Of a DNA stretch of 64,000 nt, positions 1 through 12,811 are shown one piece after another. The stretch covers positions 1,488,001 through 1,552,000 of the forward strand of contig OX344751.2 in the NCBI GenBank assembly GCA_947034885.2, read 5' to 3'. This stretch comes from Thuidium tamariscinum. Taxonomy: Eukaryota; Streptophyta; Bryopsida; Hypnales; Thuidiaceae. Numbering within the stretch: the first letter of the stretch is position 1; every line of letters starts with the position of its first letter. The notes beneath the pieces are model-generated. The model searched no databases. It was given only the letters and a program-made list of their open reading frames with translations, and had not been told where the DNA came from. The translations under genes were made by a program, and so were the position numbers.

Positions 1-66
1 CAGAATGTTGACTTTATGTTCAATTTAGTGAAAAATCCAAGAAGCTCAAAAAAAAGCCATGGGCAT
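1..66. repeat. End of a TTAA-family repeat, cut by the window edge
   Basis: The first bases resemble the right end of the repeat at 33,550-34,458: a run ending in 'gaagctcaaaaa' is followed by a decayed version of the 'ccttgggcattta' terminus. The terminal TTAA is not preserved, so this is a degenerate or truncated copy. Confidence 0.4.
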
Positions 67-2400
67 ACAAATGTAAAAGGTAGATAAGTTAGGTAGTCAA
101 TATAGTTGAAGGCACCTTTTTTAAGAAAAAATATTTTTGTACTATTAGCAATTGAATCCATACATTTTATTCTTCATCAGACATTGGATGAAGGAAAAAC
201 AAGCCCCAAAGTTGTAGCCATTAAAGTATATTTTGGTGAACTAAAATTGAACCTTGTAAACTTAAATTAATTTCCAAAAGTTCAATATAAATTGTATTGA
301 TATGAAAATTTTAGTATACAAACTAGATAAGTAGATGCATTTTTTCAACAAATTTTAATCAATTTGGGCAAATGATGCAAAAATTACAACTTTTCTAAAT
401 TTGTTATAGCCCCCAAAGGTACAAAATATGTCCATGAGAAACATTAGGACTTAAGGTTCCTACTTGGGGGGAGGGGGTAGTGAGCATTCGGAGTAGGAAT
501 ATATGTGCAAACAAATGATAGGGTATTTTAAAAACATGAGGGCAAAAAATTATAAATGGATTATTTGTACTATATGGTATGGAATAATAGGTCCCATTAG
601 AAAATGTAATAGTCCTAAAATATCTCCTTTTATATTCTTTTTTGGGCCAAAAGTATGAAAAAGTTATCTTGTAAGTGGCATATTGGTTAGTGGATATTCA
701 TTTAAAGACATTGATGAGGACATTGGACAAGTTGTTTTTCAATAGTATCCTATAGCCATGAGATCTTCTTAGATTTTATTGGAAGTATATAATTTTGAGT
801 ATATGGCCAAGTATGTGCTTGTGTATTAATATTCTTCTTGGACATTTCCATTGATTCAAGTGTGTGTCTACTACAATGCATATGCAGAATTGTAGGGGAC
901 TATTTGAATCATAGAAATGCATTTGTCCTTGCATTTCCAACTCATGTAGAAGACAATGATTGTTTTCTTGTTTTTCCATCAGTTATAGTAATGCATGTTT
1001 GAGTTTAGGTGTACAAGCTCAATTTTGTTCATGTCTCTATAACTAGACATGGGATGCACATTTTGTTTCACTCCTTAGAGTTATTCGTAAAGTAGGCTGA
1101 ACTGGATTTTAAACCCACTAGTTTTGTGAAAAAGTAAGTTTTGTACAAAAAGTCACTCGCAGTCAACATCCTGAGAATAAAAGTGAGTACGAACTTTTTT
1201 TTGTGTCAAAATGGCCCCTAAAAAAACTTGAAACCCACTTTCAAGGTCCAATGTCACGGGCTTTTTTGTAGGTGCTCAGTGAGGGAAGAAGTGCCATCGT
1301 TCTGAGTTTTTTTGGAAGGTGCTCAAAGGAAGCAAGAGACGCACTTGCAACTTCTTCCACAATGTAGGTGGTCGTAGAGGCATGAAGGTGTAGTTTTTAC
1401 ATTTGAATGGGTGCACAAGTGTTGAAGTGGGAAGGCACGCCTTTGGGCTATGAGGGTACACTTGCGATGTCAACTAGGTGTGTGCTCTACATTTTTGCTT
1501 TTGCAATGTGCTCATAATGAAGCTCGTGACTGTTCAAAGCTAGTTTCCCATCTACTTGTGTCTACATTGCATTCTTAACTCACCTACACAGTTGATTGTA
1601 CTTTTCTTACAAATGACAAGTAACAAGGTGACAAGTGCATTTTTTACGGTTGAGGATCTTAGAATTTTATTGTAGGTTCAAACTCTATAACATTATTTTA
1701 CTTTAGACCAAAACTTTGTGAGTCCCACTAATACTAGAAAAATATTATTTTTAGAAAAAAAATGCCTTTAACTATGCTAAATTCCCAATTTGGACGGTTT
1801 TGGGTGTTTCCACCATAAACACTCCACAAACCCATGCCTTTTGCACTTCATAGGGATATTAAGGGGACCAAAAAATTCAAGGGACTTCCTGTGGAAAGCT
1901 GTAGATGTATGAAACATGATGTATAGCAAAGTTACACATTTTATTTAGCGTGAAATGTCAATTACTTAGGATGGGTCCCTTTCAATCCCCTATTCAGTGT
2001 AGTTTTCTACGTTCTGGAAAGTAACCAACAACATCCAAAAAATGGTGACCTAAAACACACGCACAAAGTCATTCAATGTTTTATCAACGTAAACTTAACC
2101 AGAATACTGGTAAACTTCATTGAGTTGCAATGGGTCCTAATTACTTGGCCCCATACTCTCCTCTGTCTTCGCCAGCTTCAGTTGCGACATGAAATACCAA
2201 ACTCTGAAAGAATGAGCCCTTCCCTCAAATCTAATAATTGAACCCAAATCTGTTGGACGAGCAAAATGCCCAGCTCTAGCCGCCGCAGACACCTGTCAAG
2301 GCCCAGAACAAAACTGAAATGACGCATAGAGTCATCGACCAGACCTCTCCAGACTCTTGGCAAAGATTGTTGGCCTTCTTTACAACATAACTCCGTTCAA
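67..2400. other. AT-rich intergenic DNA
   Basis: No convincing coding exon is visible. The only structure I recognise is a dispersed repeat near 1,700-1,825 that recurs near 26,075-26,225. The 2.0-2.4 kb part may belong to the 3' untranslated region of the PCF11-like gene. Confidence 0.5.
1700..1825. repeat. Dispersed repeat, copy 1 (partner near 26,075-26,225)
   Basis: A stretch containing 'actatgctaaattccc' followed by 'ggacggttttgggtgtttcc' is matched, with scattered changes, near 26,180-26,220. Upstream sequence also aligns for roughly 100 bases. No terminal inverted repeats or target duplications were found. Confidence 0.5.
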
Positions 2401-2406
2401 CATATA

Positions 2407-2412
2407 TTTATT
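2407..2412 (-). terminator. Candidate poly(A) signal for the PCF11-like gene
   Basis: On the minus strand this hexamer reads AATAAA, about 780 bases past the proposed stop codon of the PCF11-like gene. The match is only six bases in AT-rich DNA, so it is a weak call. Confidence 0.2.
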
Positions 2413-3189
2413 CAAGCTTTCATGAAATAGCACAAACTGAGTGCTCGAGGCAGCGTAAACCACATGCGCACTTTGATAGGCAAGCCGATACCCTACATGT
2501 GGTCCCAGATGCTACACAACTTGCTGTCTACGTCCACAAACCTCTACACATTTCCTACAAGCCCAGCATCTAACAAAACCACCTTAAAAAATGGCCCTAC
2601 GTTTCTCATGCATACAAACCTAAATCACTGAATCACTAAATCCACCAAAAAAATATCACTGAAGAAAAGACCAGTAAATGCACAAGAGCCCGACAATTCA
2701 CTCGAGCACTAATTGGTCAAGACCAGATGTGACGATACAGTACCGACGATTTGGTCCTGCAGAAACCAAATCGCCATAACCACCAAAAGCACCCATTTAA
2801 CCAACCAAAAACTCCCTTCCGCCTCACAGGCCCTGGGACGTACCTGGAAGTCAGCTCACGGACCTTGACACACACCATTTCACATCATCCATCAACAAGA
2901 GCACCACACAAGGAGAGGCCCGTCTCAGACAAAACAGGTGTAGAAAGGGGACTGAGCTTTTGCTCAGGCCGCCTCGGATCCTCATTCATCCACATGAAAC
3001 GAATCCTTCCATGAATCCTAAAATACTGCCCGATGCAAAGCAACAAAAGGGAGTCGTAAATTGTGGATGGATCGTCACCCTCATGTGAACCGTTGCTAAA
3101 TGTTTCGTCACACTTGTACACGTGTCTGGTTTATACCAGCACAGCCGACATGTTGTTAATACCGGACTCTCTTTTTTCGGCTCTCCAAT

Positions 3190-6100
3190 TCACCGCTCTC
3201 GTCCTGCAGACAGACACGGCACCAACAAGTTACAGAACAGGACTCTCATCGACCCCGTATTTCTGCAATGCGAAGGAAGTCCCTCGTCGTGCCATGCGGG
3301 GCGACCACACAGACGAGACAATGAAAAACTTGAAATATAAACTGCTTCCAGGGGAAAATCATCACTATCAGGAGGCCACTGTAGAGGAGAACAGAGGTCA
3401 CACGAGCGGGCTTGCATGTGAACAGGTGAAGGGCAAAGTACCTTGCTCTCCAAAGAATCAAAATTGTCAAGTAACGGCATAGCAGTGTCGTCCCCCCCTC
3501 CCCCGTCTATCTCCATGCGAACACTATCCGCTGCCATCAACTCGGGTTGCACCTGCAAAACGCCCACCCACGCCCTCTCCCTCTCAAACCGCGTCCTACA
3601 CACAAAAAGCTGGGGAACAGGGTCGGCTTTGAACTGGAAACCACCCAGCTACGCAGGGCACCTGACGAACCCCTCGGTCACAACACATCTTCGCGAAAAC
3701 CTGGCATGGAGATTGTGCAACAAATAATATCATATCATACTGTTTACCTCTTCGCTGTCATCCGTCAGATCTGCTGTGGCCGCTGATTCGGTCTGGCACT
3801 TTGCATGAACAATGGGGCCCAAAGCCGCAGTATCGATCCCTTCTATAGGAGCGCCTGCGGGAACATTCATATACACTGCGCCCTTGTACATCCATTCATC
3901 TTTCTCATCACTATAGAAGTCATCAAATGGTTCTCCACACAATGCACAAACACTTTGATTATAATCGGCTGGAACAGCCAAATTCTCTCCCTCATCAACT
4001 TTGGGCGGAACTGCCCCGACCTCTGCAGCAAAGAACGAAGGAGACGATTCTGTGGTCGAGGCCCCTGTCCCACTAAGCCAATCTTTCTCACTCACAAACC
4101 ACTTCCTAGAAACCTTCTTTTGCGACTTCTGACGACGATTCATCGACACATGCCAATCCATGTGCTTGCTGTGCGCCTCCTGCTCCAAAAACCTCAGGCC
4201 GCACGTTTTGCACTGCCGAGGAAAATCGTTGTACAGCGCATCCAGCACGACGTCGTGCCTCTCCTTCAAAACCTCCGCCTTGAATTCGGTGCCGATCGGG
4301 TCGTCCTTCACGACGACAAACGGACCGCTTCTCGAGCCACCATCCGCCTCTCTGGCCGTGTGGTCCGCAGCAACAGAGGCCACGGAGGACACGAGGGCGG
4401 TGGAGAACGACTGAAGAGCGCCTGCATTGAAGAACGTCGAACTTGTATTCACAGCATTCAGGCCTTGTTGCAGGGTCAGACCCAGAGGTTGAACGCTGAT
4501 AGCAGCTGTCGAAGCAGACGCTGATATCAACCCTTGGGCTAGCAGTGACTTAAACAGAGTGTCATATTGGTTCATTGGCGCTGGGGCAGGAGCGGAATTC
4601 ACTGCCAAAGCAGATTGCGGGGGAGGACCGGGAGGAAGAGGGGGCTGGTTCAGGCGAGGTTGCTGCTGAACTGAATACACCATTGGAGGCGGCAGCTGAC
4701 CCTGTCCTGCCGCGTACTGCCCTCCCTGTTGTATCAGGGGTTTATACAACGCCGTTTGCAAAAAGGTTGGGGGTGGACCGTTCGGCAACGGGGGTGCACC
4801 TGAAGCGGGCTGCAACACCTGACCTGCTGCTGCAGTCTGTGCCTGGCTTTGGACCACTGGAACGGATTGCTGCTGCATCTGATTCTGGGGAGCGGGCAAC
4901 TGCTGGACCATCTTCAGCAGCTCAGAAATCGCGGCACTGTTGAGGGGTAGAACGTCGGGCTGGCTAGTCGGTAGACCGGAAACCGCTTGCGTTGGTTGCT
5001 GGAACTGGTTCCCCTGAGATTGCTGAGCTTGCAACGATGCCATTGCTGCGGCTTGGGACTGCTGCGAAAATGGGTTCAGTAACCCTCCCGCGCCTATGTG
5101 TGACGTCTGTTGAGACATCTGTGCAACCTGAACAGGGGCCGTCTGCTGCCCCAGAGAAAACATGGGCAGCTGGGATGCTGCGCCTACGTGCACTTGAGGC
5201 AACGACATCGGAGGTGGAAGCTCGCGCGACGAGTGGTTCGGATCCTCGTTCATTTGCTGTTGCTGCAGTGGCAGTGGCAGATTACCCAGAGTCATCAGCC
5301 CATCGCTCTGGCCTTGAGAAAAGGTCACGGCGGTCTGGTTGCTGTAAGGTGGGAGTAGCCCCGGATTCGGAGGGTAGCTGTGACGCAATCCATATTGCCC
5401 TTGGACACCCAGGACAGCGCCTCCTGCGCCTGACGACGGAAGCGGAGGAGTCCCTGGACGTGGTAGTATATTCGATGCGGCTAACGGCATACTGAAATTG
5501 GGAAGATTCGCCTGCACATCAGGGACACGGATTGGAAGGTGCCGATTTCATCATAACAAGCTGAACAAGCAAGAAGCCATATCTAGGCAAAACGGAAAGA
5601 ACTGGATCCACGTTCGACATTATCCAAACTGAGCAAGAGCCATAAACCATGTATTGCAGACTCACACGAAAAAAACTCTAGCACTGAATACCCCTAGATG
5701 ATGCCGCCTTCAAGTACCTGAAGTGCAGCCAACCTTGAATGCATAGGATCCATGTCGGGCTCCAATTTCGCACGAGAATCATGACCGGATTGCGGAAGGG
5801 CAAGGCGGCTGCGCTCCTCCGACTCCTGCTGACAAACAACATCGCGAGATTCACGTCAGAAGGAAGTAAAAGCAAGCCGCACACACAATGGGCTACGCTG
5901 CGACTATGCTTCCATAATCAAGTTCAGACCTCACGCCTCCCGCTCCAAACATGCCGTTACAAGAGGAACTATCCCCCGACGAAACAACATGGCACAAAGT
6001 TAAACCATTCCCACAACAGATAGTCATGCACGACCTCAAAAACGAACCCATCACAGCAGTCCAGGTGAGAGCCATACTCTGCGAAGAGCCGCCCGCATTC

Positions 6101-9100
6101 CTACCGAACCAGAGAACTGGTCAGCTGGCGGAGCGCTCCCTACTCTCCGCCACTCATCCAACCCTCCCACGGAGTCCATCCCAGGCCGACTGGAACTGCC
6201 CACCCTTCCCTTGTCTCTGTCACCAACATACCAATCATCCACCTTAACATCCCCAACCCTGGGCTCCGTAACCCTCCCTTGCGGCTTCATGTCATCCCAA
6301 ACGTATTCCTCCTCTTCTTCATTCTGCCAGTTGCCCCTCCCTCCCACCTCACCTCCAGAGCTCTGATCCAACCTCGAGCCTCGAGAATCGGCTCCTAACC
6401 CCACGCTATCAGGCCGCGCGGCACGGTTGTCCAACCCTAAACCTCGGGCAACAGGGCCCAGCCCACGCCCCACTGGACCTAGGCCCCGACCCTCCGACCC
6501 CATGCCACGACCATCCATCCTCAGCCCTCTCCCGCCGATCTCATGCCCAGGGTTGCGACCGTCCAACATCCTGTAACCCCGTCCTTCTCCACCTTCCGAT
6601 CCCATCCCCAGCCTGTGCCCCCTTCCATCCGGACCCTCAACGATTCGGGGGTCCATCCTACGGCCTCGCATTTCGCCTCGGCCTCGGCCGTCCGGATCCA
6701 CCGACAGAGGAAACGCACCTCCTCTTCCCGGACCAGAAGGACGACTGTACCCCTGCCCATCCAGACCCAACGGCCTCGGTCCAGAGGACGTTCTCGGATC
6801 GTAGCCATTTCGACGAGGATATAGTTGTATCCGCTCATCGGGAACTCCATTGCCCTTACCAGCGTCCCCATCACGAATCCATGCACCGCTCTCTCCTTGA
6901 TCCAGGCCGTCCAGGTTCTTCGAATTACCCAGGTCAGGCCGTACACCCCCTCGCCTCTCGAACTCATAATCGGGGTAATCTTTGGGGTAACCGCCGTCAC
7001 CGAAACGCTCGCGATTGAGGTTCCCGATCTGCCCCACAACTCACAAACCATCCGTTAGAGAACACAGACGACTTCGGCAAACCAAGAAGACCTACACAAG
7101 ATCCACCGTCAAGAAATAAAATATCAGCAGGCTGGGCTAGCGCACGACAGAAGCGAGTCGAATTCCAGCAGAAATGAAGCGTGCAACCAAGGCAACACGC
7201 TGAGGAGGAACTTTCCGACGGCCAGATCATTGCTGAATCCGTACCGTAGACCTCTGCGTTTCCGACCACACCTTCGAATTCTCCCTCGGCGCAGCTCGGT
7301 CCTGCCTAGCTTGCCCATCGCCGTTGCGCTCCGCAGGTGCAACTCCATCGGCCTGTTTCAAAAGCAGAGAGCTGCACTCTTCAAGACAAAATAAAAAGGA
7401 AGAAAACAGACATCCCTGAACACAAGAAAAACATCTGCCTTCCGTAACTTTCCAGAGCACGCAAGTTGCGATTGTGAAGTATGTAAAGACCACGCATCCA
7501 GCATATATCAAAACATGGTAAGTATGAAATGCAGACCCTGCGAGTTCTCGATTGTTGTAAAAGTTGACGTTGTTCCAAGTACTTTGGATTCACGTGTATA
7601 CCATGTCCAGGACGTACAGCAGGTTCCATGGCTCTGGAAGGCTGACTACCAGTTCCAGGTCCCACACGCTTTGGATTCAACTGAAGCTGTGTCTCGATCG
7701 TTCGCAGAGGAACCGGTGGAAACACACCCCGCCAAGTCCAAAACAGATGCTGCATCGCCATATACAGACTGGGATCCACTTGCGTGTATGCTGCACCAAA
7801 CACCTGCACACAGCACCGGATACAAATCAAACGGAGTGAAGGTGCACCTCAAGAAACACAACAAATCGCACGACCACCTCAACCAGTTTGGGTCTGCTGC
7901 TCAAATGCCTGGCACGAGCCAAGCAGCTCCGTCCATAAACCCGTAGATCGACAAAGGGACTTCACCGAAAGGTGGCCGATACGTTGCCCCGACCAGGATA
8001 ATGTGCACGATGATCCCACACACAACAGCGAGGAAAAGTCCAAGCGCATCCAACTGTCAAGCTCGTGACGAAAGACTCAAACCGGTGACGGCGGTTAACA
8101 TGAAGCGACGGAGACGAGCACGACAAGCGACGGCTGACTTTGAAGACGCAAGCACAAATTCTCTGTCGGCATGGAGCTAATCAGACAGGGATAAATGACC
8201 GACTTAAGTGTGGAGAGTACCTCGGGGAGTCGCGCAGCAAAATATTTCACATAATCGCCTCCAATGTTCTTCACGATACTGTCCAGGAGGTACAAAGACG
8301 GAAGCTTCTGCTCCTTGGGAACCTGGAAATCGGAAAACCACCAGAGCCATCAGAATAGAGACCGGAGGATTTGCCGTGCCCTGCCGACCACAGACTACGC
8401 GCCGCCCAAACACAAAAGTGCCCACATGCGAACGTGAGAATCCGAGTGAAAGGGGAAAGCCGTGGCATCACGTGTGCAGAGAGCCAGGGATTCCATCAGC
8501 AATCATCGAGGTTCGTGACAAACCACGACTGAGTCTCCCTACCTCGCGAAAACATTTATACGCGAGGACTGAAGGAACCTAGCCCAGGAACGACCAGCGT
8601 CGGTGATTTCACCGACTTCGGAAGCTGGACCAAAAAAACACCATCCCACTCGGAAAGAAAACATCATGGACGTTCCCGGGAACGAACTGTTCCATTGAAA
8701 ACAGACAATCGAGACGACCGAACCCTCACAAATGGCCACCGCCATTCACAAAAGGAATCACCGAATCGCGGTGCCTCGGCAAGCAGAGAGAAATATCACG
8801 CACGAATTTTGAGTGCGCAATCGACCCTTCCGTAGACGATGCAACAAGGAAACCACGAAATATAGAAAGACACGCTGCTTTGAAAGCTTCCACACCCCAT
8901 TCCCGTACCCTGCCCTCTCGAAACCACCATTGCCAATCGACCAAAAAACGGCTTTACTCCAGCGCCTCCCTCCGATAACTCACGCCTGTGGAAGAAGATG
9001 AAGCTCAAACCAGATTCTTCCAATTCATGCTTCCAGGTATCTCCGAGAAAGGCACCCTCCTAACCCCCCAACAGGAAACATCCTAAACTGGAACACAATT

Positions 9101-9732
9101 CCGGTGCATCCCACTCCGGAGAAATTCAAACCGCCGGTTCAGGCGAAAATGTGAGGCATTCCACCAGGAACCCTAAAATGCCCTCTGCTCATTCTAGCTA
9201 TGTCACGAGCAGAACACGGACAAGGTCGTTCTAGGTCGTGAAGGGTGGAGGAAACTGAACCGAGCTTAGCTGCAGGACATACCGTAATAATGTGGTCGCA
9301 GATGGCTTTCGTGATGCCAAGAGCAGCGTGTGCATTCTCCCCGGCTATAATCGTCAAATTCGTGATGATGGGCTTCGAGTTGAAGGTCAACTCCGCCAAT
9401 GCGGACTTGTACTGCACGACGAGTTCCAGCAGCTCTTCTGCCGCGGAATCCTCCTCTCGTTGTGTGCCCGACCCTCTCAGCGCTTGGCTGTTCTCCGCCT
9501 CCCTTTCCCTGTCACCCATTGCGAGGCCGCCTACCCTTCTCGCTTCTCCGCCCTCCGCGACCAATTGCTTGGTCGGATAATTCCCAGGTTTTCTCAGCTC
9601 CCTCTCACGCTCCGCAAAAGAAACGCGAGCCATCCTCATGCTGCCTCCAAGTCGGACGCCATGGAAGTCGCCATGGTCTCCGTCGCCCCAGATTCTCAAT
9701 CCGGGGAGCACCAATCCGCGCGCTTGTCCCAC
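3190..9732 (-). CDS. PCFS4: PCF11/PCFS4-like cleavage and polyadenylation factor, nine exons
   Basis: Exons in transcript order: 9732-9283, 8322-8221, 7803-7537, 7352-7245, 7028-6105, 5825-5718, 5511-3748, 3552-3442, 3378-3190. They join in frame to about 1,340 residues. The family binds the RNA polymerase II C-terminal domain and acts in nuclear mRNA 3'-end cleavage and termination. Visible evidence: a CTD-interacting domain from about residue 98 to 240 ([19 protein letters not shown], then [15 protein letters not shown], then GIHVNPKYL); an acidic VWDDM motif near 553, like the plant EEEFDWEDM motif; a first zinc finger from Cys1087 (CKTCGLRF...HMDWH); a second from Cys1175 ([15 protein letters not shown]...HAKC). 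Residues 310-617 are rich in Gly and Arg; 654-1085 are rich in Gln and Pro. The start is uncertain: Met at 9732, 9639, 9633 or 9519 all precede the domain. The exon 3 donor (GTCTGC) is weak. The last two exons are less certain; the final intron would be only 63 bases. Confidence 0.9.
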
Positions 9733-10640
9733 TCAATTCTCACTCCCAGCCAAAAAGTTTCTCCTCCGCTGCCACCATGCAACTGCCCCGTCCACAACAT
9801 TCTTGTCGCCCAAACGGTTCGGCTCAGCTCCGACCTCGTCCGCGAAAAATAGGCATGACATTGCCCTCCACTCCACCCCTCACATCGTCCTCTCCACAGG
9901 ATTCCTCGCCCAATCAACGCTCACAGCCATCCATTCTTCCGCCTTTCGCACTCACTCCTCTCGCACTGCACCAAATTTACGCAGCGATGTCACCGCCACG
10001 ATTGGCCTCCCTCCGCGGTCCCGGCGAAACCCTAAGTGACACCAATTCCTGTCAAGAGTCATGTCCACAATCTGATGCCCTAGACAGCCTTTCCTTCATC
10101 CACGCACGCGCGCATCCTGCACGCCACTGCCAGCGCCCGCCCGCCCCTCGCAAATCTTCGGCGCGTCTTATTGTCATTATTTTTACGCGCACGCAATACT
10201 CTACCGCATCGCCCCTACCCTGCCGCGCTGCAATGGCCTCATCGCTGAACATGAACGCTCTCGAACGCAACGGCAAATCCTCGGATTTGCCGAACTTCAG
10301 TACGAACAGAAGCGGACTGAAAAACACGAGAACGGAAAGCCCAGCAACACTTTCACCGCTGCGCCGTGACGCAGCGTCGAGGATTACAACGACGACCACG
10401 ACGACGGAAGAGGAGACCGTTCAGTTTGTTAAAAAAAATTTCCTCCAGACGGGGAGCGGCAACGATGAGGGCTAGTGAGGGAGTCAACCTATTTAGGAAG
10501 TGCCGGCAAGTTGTCCTGCCGGACGGGCCCAGGCGTTCGCGTCAGAGGTTGGCCTCCGCCGCGCGTCCGCGTCATTTCCCGGAAACTTCGGTTAGGAGGT
10601 TCGGGAGAGAATTTTCAGAGGTCCTGGATTCAAGATGACG
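9733..10640 (-). promoter_or_regulatory. GC-rich upstream region of the PCF11-like gene
   Basis: This stretch is markedly richer in G and C than the flanking AT-rich DNA and lies directly upstream of the PCF11-like first exon. It probably holds the promoter and 5' untranslated region. Long open frames occur on both strands here, but they follow the base composition and show no recognisable domain. Confidence 0.4.
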
Positions 10641-10862
10641 TCGTTTATTCCACCGGGAGTCGGGCCCACGGATATTTTACCTGGTGGGAACTGGGAACCT
10701 CTATTTCCTTTTTTTTGCACTGTAGATGAACAAGAAACAGCCTTGAGTGCCCTCCTAGCATAGGGCAATATTTGGAGGGGGCTAGAGAGAGTGGCAAAAG
10801 CTGTTGAATCAAATTTCGAATCTGATGATAAATCACCCAAAAAAAACCTACCTTTGAGAGCG

Positions 10863-11095
10863 CGTTAAATGATACCATCGAAACCCTCAGAGAAAACACT
10901 GAAATTTTTACATTTTTACATTTTTAATGTTTTTCAAATTCAAAATTCAAATTCAGAATGAGAGACCCCAAATTAGTTGAGGGGACCCTGAACATACCAA
11001 AAAAACCAACACAAATATAAACCCCAAAACCCTGTCAACCCCTAGTAAAATGAGATTAACCCCGTTGGGGCCACTTTCAATGGTATCATTTAACG
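10863..11095. mobile_element. Short inverted-repeat element (233 bp), class unknown
   Basis: The ends form 21-base inverted repeats with a single mismatch: CGTTAAATGATACCATCGAAA on the left, and on the right the reverse complement of CGTTAAATGATACCATTGAAA. There is no coding capacity. No clear target-site duplication was found, so the superfamily is left open. Confidence 0.6.
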
Positions 11096-11639
11096 TCGAC
11101 CATTTCCTTTGCACCATTCTTTTCAATCTTGATTCTTGTATTTTTTGTATACAATAGTTAATTGTAAAGGAAACCCCAGTTTGAAAAGGGGTGTCAGCAG
11201 GAGGTATAACCAATGAATAGGGCGTACTCGCATTTAGTTACAAGTTAGCTGGTTGAAATTTAAAATTCATAATCAAGTTCAAAATTTAGGAAAAAAACAA
11301 TTATTTTAGAGGAGAAAAAGAGAATATTCTTTATTTTCTTTAAGCCTAGCCAAGAATGTATTCCAAATAACTGATAGGTCCATAAAAATGTAGGATTTTA
11401 GCAAGCTAAATTTTTCTTCCCAAACTATGAGTATAATTGAGAATAGTAGAAAAGAAATACAACACCAAATTCTTTTGACTCTCAGTTTTGGTGCTTCAAG
11501 GAGTTTTGTCTTGTGTTTTTCTTAAACTCCAGCTCTTGGTCCTCCATTGCATATACTTTATAGTTAACTCTCTACTGTTTAGACAGGGATTTTATTTTCA
11601 AATTTCTAATATGGCATCCTACTGAAATTTGCCTATTAA

Positions 11640-12282
11640 CCCCTAAATGCCCAAGGCCTGTTTTGAGCTTCTTGAAATTTGCTCTAAATTGAACAAAAAT
11701 CCATCATTTTGATAAGTTGAATCAATTTTTTAAAAAAAATTATAACCATACAAATTCAAAGTAGACATGTTAGAGATGACAAAGGAAAAGGAAACATAAC
11801 AATATCACCTATGGATTGAAAGATTATAATGTTTGATCATGAGGGTGTAAAAACTATGAAAATCTTTGAGCTCTCTTTTTGCATGTCAAATCTAAAAAGT
11901 TGGTCATCAAAAAAATATGAGGTTGAAGGGCCTAACAAGTATAACTCCAATCAATTTATGGCTTCTAAAAATGTACTCCACAATTTTTTTAAATGAATTC
12001 TTAGTGTGATTTTTTCTCTAAGATCTAATGTATTTGAGGCTCATATCCAAGAGTCCTTAACACTAGAGAATGTAAAGATTGCATTAATGGATACCCTTGC
12101 ACTAAATCTTGAATAGAAAAATCATAATCATTCATTTTCAAAATCGGATTATTGATGCTAAAACTAGACTTCAAAAAAAATCTTCCAAAAATATAAACTA
12201 TTCAAAATAGAAATTTGATAAGGTTTTATTTAACTTCAAAGTTTCTTTGACACCACTCTTGGGTGCCTTGGGCATTTAGGGA
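11640..12282. mobile_element. TTAA-flanked non-autonomous element, copy A (643 bp)
   Basis: TTAA lies on both sides (11,636-11,639 and 12,283-12,286). The left end reads CCCCTAAATGCCCAAGG; the right end is the inverse with a TCCC start. A related copy lies at 33,550-34,458. No transposase is encoded. TTAA targets with C-rich termini are known for piggyBac; Kolobok and Sola3 also use TTAA. Confidence 0.65.
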
Positions 12283-12811
12283 TTAAAATAATTTGAGGTG
12301 GGGCTAGTTCCTCTTGTGAGATAAGGTAGAAAATCCTTATCCCCAAAAGGACCAAGGCCTTTATTTGGCCAAAAACACTTAAAATTGTCATTTTTATTGC
12401 AAAGAGTAAAAGACTTTGAAAATTATTATTCTTGCACATCTAACTATGGGATCTTACATGACCTTACTAGTTCATGAATGTGTAAAATAAATTTTAGAAA
12501 TTTTGACTATACAAATTGCAAGATACTTGCCTTTAAGGTGAAGAAAAATGCCATATTTAACAACTTTTGAATTTTGGAGGAATTTTAGACTTTGTCATAG
12601 TACAATTCATAAAGAGATTTTTTGATATTAAGGGTTCAGAGACAACAATACCTATGAAAGTGCAAAGAAAAGAATGTAATAGGGCATGTTAGTATTTTGA
12701 AAGATGTTAACAAAGATAATAAATGCAACAAAGCAGCCATACTATATTTATTTGTATATAATAAATGAAGTGAATCATTGGGGGGGGGGGTTTCAATGGA
12801 GGAAAATTCTA

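Noticed and set aside
3805..5495. Several plus-strand open frames of 120-240 codons across the large PCF11-like exon
   Set aside because: They are antisense to a conserved coding exon with two zinc fingers and match nothing recognisable; the exon's composition keeps them open.
5951..6247. Plus-strand open frame of 98 codons antisense to introns and exon 5 of the PCF11-like gene
   Set aside because: It looks protein-like at first glance but crosses an exon boundary of the opposite gene and has no recognisable family.
9399..10475. Long plus-strand open frame of 358 codons opposite and upstream of the PCF11-like first exon
   Set aside because: It overlaps the CTD-interacting-domain exon on the other strand, has Ser/Pro/Arg-rich low-complexity content typical of GC-rich DNA, and shows no domain.
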